A DNA stretch of 64,000 nt, taken from Pseudomonas sp. IPO3778. GTDB taxonomy: Bacteria; Pseudomonadota; Gammaproteobacteria; Pseudomonadales; Pseudomonadaceae. The stretch covers positions 55,671 to 119,670 of the forward strand of contig NZ_JACARC010000039.1 of the NCBI RefSeq assembly GCF_013386825.1, given 5' to 3'. Shown piece after piece: positions 59,719 through 64,000 of this stretch. The number at the start of each line of letters is the position of its first letter. The first letter of the stretch is position 1. Made by a program: the position numbers and the translations under genes. The notes below the pieces were generated by a model that saw nothing but the letters and a program-made list of their open reading frames with translations, was not told where the DNA came from and did not search any database.

Positions 59719-60843
59719 ATGCCCCTGCTCGACAGCCCGTTCGCCCAACTCGATCTGATCCGCCAGCCAGAACAGCACAACGACCCGTTGCAAGCCTTTG
59801 ATGCGGCCGACGAGTATTTGCTCGGCCACCTGGCGCAGCAGCAACCGGCCCCGGCCACGCGTGTACTGGTGCTCAACGACAGTTTCGGCGCCCTGGCGGC
59901 CAGCCTCGAAGGGCAGGTGCAGGTCACCTCCAGCGGCGACTCGTTCCTGGGTGCCCTGGGCCTGGAAAAAAACCTGGCGCGCAACGGCAAGGCCTTCGAC
60001 GCGGTAACGTTCCTGCCCGCCAGCCAGACGCCGGTCGGGCCGTTCGACCGCGTACTGATCCGCGTGCCCAAGACCCTGGCTCTGCTGGAAGAACAGCTGA
60101 TTCGTCTGCAAGGCCAGCTGGCACCCGGCGCCGAGGTGATTGCCGGGGCGATGGTCAAGCACCTGCCACGGGCCGCCGGGGAATTGCTGGAGCGTTATAT
60201 CGGGCCGATGCACGCCTCACTGGCGGTCAAAAAAGCCCGCCTGCTGATCGCCACCCTGGCCGATCGGCCACACGCCGTGTCGCCCTACCCTACGCGCTAC
60301 AGCCTGGAAACCCCGGCCATCGAGTTGCTCAACCACGCCAACGTGTTCTGCCGCGAAGGCCTGGACATCGGCACCCGTGCCTTCCTGCCGCACCTGCCGC
60401 AAAACCTGGGCGGCGCCCGCGTGGCCGACCTGGGCTGCGGCAACGGTGTACTGGCGATTGCCAGCGCGCTGCAAAACCCCGAGGCGCAGTACACGCTGGT
60501 GGATGAGTCGTACATGGCCGTGCAATCGGCGGCCGAAAACTGGCGCGCGGCGCTGGGTGAGCGTGAAGTGTTGATTCACCCCGGCGACGGCCTGGCCGAT
60601 CAGGCGTCGCAGTCGCTGGACGTGGTGCTGTGCAACCCGCCGTTCCACCAGCAGCAGGTGGTGGGCGACTTCCTCGCCTGGCGCATGTTCCAGCAGGCAC
60701 GGGAAGCCCTGGTAGTGGGCGGCGCGCTCTATATAGTTGGTAACCGCCACCTGGGTTATCACACGAAGTTGGCGCGTTTATTCCGCGGCGTCGAGCACGT
60801 GGCGACTACGCCGAAGTTCGTGATTCTCAAGGCGCGCAAATAA
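59719..60843 (+). CDS. rlmG: 23S rRNA (guanine-N2)-methyltransferase RlmG
   Basis: A 374-residue enzyme that methylates G1835 of 23S rRNA. The protein has a duplicated fold: the N-terminal half is a degenerate methyltransferase, and the C-terminal half has the SAM motif VADLGCGNGVLAIAS near residue 236 and the catalytic NPPFH near residue 312. ATG 59719 (MPLLDSPFAQLDL) gives the family length. It is convergent with the cio genes. Confidence 0.92.
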   Translation: MPLLDSPFAQLDLIRQPEQHNDPLQAFDAADEYLLGHLAQQQPAPATRVLVLNDSFGALAASLEGQVQVTSSGDSFLGALGLEKNLARNGKAFDAVTFLPASQTPVGPFDRVLIRVPKTLALLEEQLIRLQGQLAPGAEVIAGAMVKHLPRAAGELLERYIGPMHASLAVKKARLLIATLADRPHAVSPYPTRYSLETPAIELLNHANVFCREGLDIGTRAFLPHLPQNLGGARVADLGCGNGVLAIASALQNPEAQYTLVDESYMAVQSAAENWRAALGEREVLIHPGDGLADQASQSLDVVLCNPPFHQQQVVGDFLAWRMFQQAREALVVGGALYIVGNRHLGYHTKLARLFRGVEHVATTPKFVILKARK

Positions 60844-60868
60844 AAAAGCCCTCCATAAAGGAGGGCAA
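60842..60868 (-). terminator. Terminator of the cio operon
   Basis: On the minus strand GCCCTCC, a five-base loop and GGAGGGC are followed by TTTTTTATT. The hairpin also touches the rlmG stop. Confidence 0.85.
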
Positions 60869-60884
60869 TACGTACAACGGGATG

Positions 60885-61052
60885 TCAGTGGGTGGTCAGG
60901 CCCGCGGCATTCATGAACATGCGCATCAGGCTGGCCACCACGAACAGGGCCAGGACGCTGCCGGTCCAGATCATCGCCAGCCAGCCCAGGCGCTGCCAGA
61001 GCGGCTTTTTCTCGGCCTGTTCGATGTCGTGTAACGAAGGTTTGCCGGACAT
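60885..61052 (-). CDS. DUF2474 small third subunit of cyanide-insensitive oxidase
   Basis: A 55-residue protein, too short for many gene callers: MSGKPSLHDIEQAEKKPLWQ, then one transmembrane helix (WLAMIWTGSVLALFVVASLM). It starts after a GGAGG-type ribosome site (AGGAGGATTGACTCATG on the minus strand) 12 bases past the cioB stop. Size, helix and position match DUF2474, a CydX-like accessory subunit of Cio oxidases. Confidence 0.87.
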   Translation of the reverse strand: MSGKPSLHDIEQAEKKPLWQRLGWLAMIWTGSVLALFVVASLMRMFMNAAGLTTH

Positions 61053-61064
61053 GAGTCAATCCTC

Positions 61065-62072
61065 CTAGTGATAACCGTCTTCATGGGTGACCTTGCCGCG
61101 GAACACGTAGTAGCTCCAGAAGGTGTAGCCCAGGATGAACGGGATGATGAACAGTGTGCCCACCAGCATGAAGCCCTGGCTTTGCGGCGGTGCAGCGGCG
61201 TCCCAGATGGATACCGACGGCGGGATAATGTTCGGCCACAGGCTGATCCCCAAGCCGCTGTAGCCAAGGAAGATCAGCACCAGGGTCAGCAGGAACGGCG
61301 TGTAGTGCGCATGGCGGGCCACGGCGCGAATCAGACCGTACATGGTCACCAGCACCAGGATCGGCACCGGCATGAACCAGAACAGGTTCGGCAGGGTGAA
61401 CCAGCGTGAAGCGATTTCCGGGTGGGCCAGCGGCGTCCAGAGGCTGATGATACCGATCACCGCCAGCACCACGAACGCCAGGGGCCGGGCCAGGTTGTGC
61501 ATCTTCTCCTGCAGGCTGCCTTCGGTCTTCATGATCAGCCAGGTACAGCCCAGCAGCGCATACGCCACGATCAGGGCTACACCGCAGAACATCGTGAACG
61601 GCGTCATCCAGTCCAGGGAGCCGCCGGCAAACTGGCGGTCGACCACCGGAATCCCATCAATGAACGCCCCCAGCGCCACGCCCTGGAAGAACGTCGCCGC
61701 CAGCGAGCCGCCGATAAAGGCCTTGTCCCACAGGTGGCGCTTGTCGTCCTTGGCCTTGAAGCGGAACTCAAAGGCCACGCCGCGAAAGATCAGCCCGATC
61801 AGCATCAGCATCAGCGGCAGGTACAGCGCCGAAAGCACCACCGAATAGGCCAGCGGGAACGCGCCAAATAGCGCGGCGCCCCCCAGTACCAGCCAGGTTT
61901 CATTGCCGTCCCACACAGGGGCAACCGTGTTCATCATCACGTCGCGGTCGACCTTGCCCGGGATAAACGGGAAGAGAATGCCGATGCCCAGGTCGAAGCC
62001 GTCCATGACCACGTACATCATGATGCCGAAGATGATGATCACGGCCCAGATCAGCGGAAGATCAATACCCAT
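61065..62072 (-). CDS. cioB: Cyanide-insensitive terminal oxidase subunit II CioB
   Basis: A 335-residue integral membrane CydB-type subunit with about eight helices (MGIDLPLIWAVIIIFGIMMYVVMDGFDLGIGILFP, GNETWLVLGGAALFGAFPLAYSVVLS). It pairs with CioA to make the quinol oxidase that tolerates cyanide. It starts 3 bases after the cioA stop. Confidence 0.94.
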   Translation of the reverse strand: MGIDLPLIWAVIIIFGIMMYVVMDGFDLGIGILFPFIPGKVDRDVMMNTVAPVWDGNETWLVLGGAALFGAFPLAYSVVLSALYLPLMLMLIGLIFRGVAFEFRFKAKDDKRHLWDKAFIGGSLAATFFQGVALGAFIDGIPVVDRQFAGGSLDWMTPFTMFCGVALIVAYALLGCTWLIMKTEGSLQEKMHNLARPLAFVVLAVIGIISLWTPLAHPEIASRWFTLPNLFWFMPVPILVLVTMYGLIRAVARHAHYTPFLLTLVLIFLGYSGLGISLWPNIIPPSVSIWDAAAPPQSQGFMLVGTLFIIPFILGYTFWSYYVFRGKVTHEDGYH

Positions 62073-62075
62073 GGC

Positions 62076-63515
62076 TCAGTTCCCCTTATTCGAGCTGTCG
62101 CCGTGATCGGCGTCATGGCTGTCATCGGCGGCCGACAATGGCCGGGCCGGTGTGCGTTTCTGCCCGGGGCCACCATGGCTGACCTCTGCACCTTCGTTGA
62201 TCACCGGCCCTTTGCGCACCAGGCGCATCATGTAGCCCAGGCCCGCACCGAACAGCGCGAAGTACACCACCACAAACAACACCAACGTAATGCTCATCTG
62301 CGCAAAGCTGTGGTTGGACGAGGCATCTGCCGTGCGCATCAGCCCGTAGACCACCCACGGCTGACGGCCGATTTCGGTGGTGAACCAGCCGGCGAGAATC
62401 GCGATCAGCCCGGACGGGCCCATCCACAACGCCAGGTACAGGAACGGCTTGGACGTGTACATCTTGTCGCCCTTGCGCAGCCAGAGGCTGAACAGGCCGG
62501 TGAAGATCATCAGGAAGCCCAGGCCCACCATGACCCGGAACGACCAGAACACGATGGTCGAGTTGGGGCGATCCTCAGGCGGGAAGTCCTTGAGGGCCGG
62601 CACCTGCTTGTCCAGGGAGTGGGTCAGGATCAGGCTGCCCAGGTATGGGATTTCCACGGCGAATTTGGTTTTTTCGGCCTTCATGTCCGGCCAGCCGAAC
62701 AGGATCAGCGGGGTGGGTTCGTCGCCGATATTTTCCCAGTGGCCTTCAATCGCGGCGATCTTCGCCGGTTGATGCTTCAGCGTATTGAGGCCGTGGAAGT
62801 CTCCGATCACGGCCTGGATCGGCGCGACAATCAGCGCCATCCACATCGCCATCGAGAGCATGGTGCGGATCGCCGGGCTGTCCTTGCCGCGAAGCAAGTG
62901 CCAGGCCGCCGAAGAGCCGACGAAGAACGCGGTGGCAACAAACGCTGCCGTGGCCATGTGCATCAGTCGGTAGGGGAACGACGGGTTGAAAATCACGGCC
63001 AGCCAGTCGGTGGGAATCACCCGGCCATCAATGATTTCAAAGCCCTGTGGCGTCTGCATCCAGCTGTTGGAGGCGAGAATCCAGAAGGTCGAGATCAGGG
63101 TACCGACGGCCACCATCACCGTGGCAAAGAAGTGCAGCTTGCGCCCGACCTTGTTCCAGCCGAACAGCATCACCCCCAGGAAACCGGCTTCGAGGAAGAA
63201 CGCCGTGAGCACTTCATAGGTCAGCAGCGGGCCGGTGACGGCGCCGGCGAAGTCCGAGAAGCGGCTCCAGTTGGTGCCGAACTGATAGGCCATGACCAGA
63301 CCGGAGACCACGCCCATGCCGAAGTTGACAGCAAAGATCTTCGACCAGAAATGGTAGAGGTCACGGTAAGTGTCGTTGTGGGTCTTGAGCCACAGGCCTT
63401 CCAGCACCGCAAGGTAACTGGCCAGGCCAATGGTGATGGCCGGGAACAGGATATGGAATGAGATGGTGAACGCGAATTGAATTCGGGCGAGATCTAGCGC
63501 CTCCAAACCGAACAT
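62076..63515 (-). CDS. cioA: Cyanide-insensitive terminal oxidase subunit I CioA
   Basis: A 479-residue cytochrome bd-type subunit with nine helices. The haem ligands fit His in FTISFHILFPAITIG near residue 20, His in RLMHMATAAFV near 185 and Met in the IGRQPWVVYGLMRTAD region near 390. The Q-loop is the short type of the Cio/CydA group. ATG 63515 follows AGAGGAAG. It oxidises ubiquinol and reduces oxygen in the presence of cyanide; together with NDH-2 it forms a non-pumping respiratory branch. Confidence 0.95.
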   Translation of the reverse strand: MFGLEALDLARIQFAFTISFHILFPAITIGLASYLAVLEGLWLKTHNDTYRDLYHFWSKIFAVNFGMGVVSGLVMAYQFGTNWSRFSDFAGAVTGPLLTYEVLTAFFLEAGFLGVMLFGWNKVGRKLHFFATVMVAVGTLISTFWILASNSWMQTPQGFEIIDGRVIPTDWLAVIFNPSFPYRLMHMATAAFVATAFFVGSSAAWHLLRGKDSPAIRTMLSMAMWMALIVAPIQAVIGDFHGLNTLKHQPAKIAAIEGHWENIGDEPTPLILFGWPDMKAEKTKFAVEIPYLGSLILTHSLDKQVPALKDFPPEDRPNSTIVFWSFRVMVGLGFLMIFTGLFSLWLRKGDKMYTSKPFLYLALWMGPSGLIAILAGWFTTEIGRQPWVVYGLMRTADASSNHSFAQMSITLVLFVVVYFALFGAGLGYMMRLVRKGPVINEGAEVSHGGPGQKRTPARPLSAADDSHDADHGDSSNKGN

Positions 63516-63672
63516 AAGTCTTCCTCTGTCAGGTAATACCGAATGCTGGCTGGAGGCCTGCACCGACTGCCCCCACGGATATGGAGTGTGGCGAATTCAA
63601 ATTCGTTTCTTTTTTAACCAGCCACGCAGGGATTCTGGCCTTGCGGCCGCCAGAGCAATCCCGGCGAGGGTT

Positions 63673-63686
63673 TTGATCTGGATCAA
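63673..63686. promoter_or_regulatory. ANR/FNR box upstream of cioA
   Basis: TTGATCTGGATCAA is a perfect TTGAT-N4-ATCAA palindrome, 158 bases before the cioA start. No good -10 element lies at the spacing for activation, so repression under low oxygen is likelier, as known for ANR on cioAB in P. aeruginosa. Confidence 0.75.
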
Positions 63687-63783
63687 GCATTGCTGAAAGA
63701 GTAGTCCCATTTTCGCAGGAGCATGGCGTGGTCTTTTGCCGCGTGACAGGTTGCCTCAGTGGTGAGTAAACATTGTCTGTGGC

Positions 63784-63821
63784 GGGGGTGGGTGGGTGCT
63801 GGGTGTTGGGTGCTGGGTGTA
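63784..63821 (+). repeat. G-rich tandem heptamer with quadruplex potential
   Basis: A 5-G run and two 3-G runs with 1-base loops lead into four tandem heptamers GGGTGYT/A (63794-63821). Seven G runs with loops of 1-4 bases fit the G-quadruplex pattern. Confidence 0.75.
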
Positions 63822-64000
63822 TATCCGTTATTTAGGTAACGGCGGCTTAGGGTTCCGCCCTTACGGCGGGTCACTTTTGGAAAAGAGCCCCAAAAGTAAC
63901 CAAAAGGGCTCTTGCCCCACCACTCGGCACCTCGCCTAGGCTCGGTGTGCCCGCACTCCGGCATTGCTCCGCGGGCCGCCGCGACGGGGCGTCCCTGCCC
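63822..64000. repeat. Pseudomonas-wide extragenic repeat segment (partial)
   Basis: The segment with GGGTCACTTTTGG, CAAAAGTAACCAAAA, GGCACCTCGCCTAGGCTCGG and CTCCGGCATTGCTCCG is one I recognise as a repeat found in many copies in Pseudomonas genomes. It contains an inverted pair AAGAGCCC/GGGCTCTT. It runs off the window. The ORF across it is likely spurious. Confidence 0.65.

Noticed and set aside
63683..63964. 93-codon frame on the minus strand at the right end
   Set aside because: It lies across the G-rich tandem repeat and an extragenic repeat; such frames are common spurious calls in Pseudomonas.

Overview
The window is a stretch of chromosome from a high-GC gammaproteobacterium, almost certainly a Pseudomonas of the P. 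fluorescens group. The basis is the protein content (KatB-AnkB, MorA, MapZ, a PpoR-type LuxR, cyanide-insensitive oxidase, PA4570- and PP0621-type small proteins), a gene order that matches from memory the P. aeruginosa region running from pilD/coaE to katB/mscL/fpr and the P. putida mscL-fpr-ppoR-rlmG-cio order, and many REP/REPIN palindromes of the type common in P. fluorescens. I see no phage, plasmid, IS element, CRISPR array or genomic island. About 61 protein genes and four tRNA genes account for most of the sequence.

Layout. 1-4.5 kb: the end of pilD, coaE and yacG in an ATGA-overlapping chain, a small gene behind an ANR-type box, a CbiM-like membrane protein, DUF1780 and DUF3094 proteins, and ndh. 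4.7-5.25 kb: a minus-strand tRNA cluster Asn-Pro-Lys-Pro with a strong promoter. 5.4-9.8 kb: rluD-pgeF-clpB, with a heat-shock promoter for clpB. 10-16.3 kb: bamD, a PP0621 protein, thiO, a reduced minor-pilin cluster (pilV-W-X-E, plus a lone FimT-like gene on the other strand) and ispH. 16.5-22.9 kb: murJ-ribF-ileS-lspA-fkpB-ispH, all on the minus strand. 23-30 kb: rpsT, and the minus-strand row rplU-rpmA-obgE-proB-creA, then ispB, yjdM, a Fur-box-controlled small gene and fklB. 30.4-40.1 kb: envelope and unknown genes (UPF0114, a 611-residue unrecognised lipoprotein, a Lon-like protease, DUF3015 plus a DUF4105/Lnb outer-membrane-like protein, a small lipoprotein, a Gre-like protein). 40.1-49 kb: gdhA, ettA, morA, glyA. 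49.3-58.4 kb: cstA-ybdD-yjiA, mapZ, radA, katB-ankB, mscL, fpr. 58.9-63.5 kb: a LuxR solo, rlmG and cioA-cioB plus a small third subunit. The last 0.5 kb has an ANR box, a G-rich tandem repeat and part of a repeat known from many Pseudomonas genomes.

Functional themes. Most genes are core housekeeping: cofactor synthesis (coaE, ribF, thiO), isoprenoid/quinone supply (ispH, ispB), envelope assembly (bamD, lspA, murJ), translation (ileS, rpsT, rplU, rpmA, ettA, rlmG, rluD, obgE) and central metabolism (gdhA, proB, glyA). Layered on these are oxygen and redox responses (two ANR-type boxes, the Cio oxidase, NDH-2, KatB-AnkB, Fpr), cyclic-di-GMP control (MorA, MapZ), and carbon-source control (CstA-YbdD with a Crc/Hfq-type A-rich motif at its start codon).

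The sequence does not show a clear-cut undescribed multi-gene defence or biosynthesis system. The strongest leads are the ANR-box-controlled 71-residue protein, the unrecognised 611-residue lipoprotein, the DUF3015/DUF4105 pair with its predicted barrel domain, the minor-pilin cluster lacking pilY1, and fifteen REP-type elements of at least five subfamilies.
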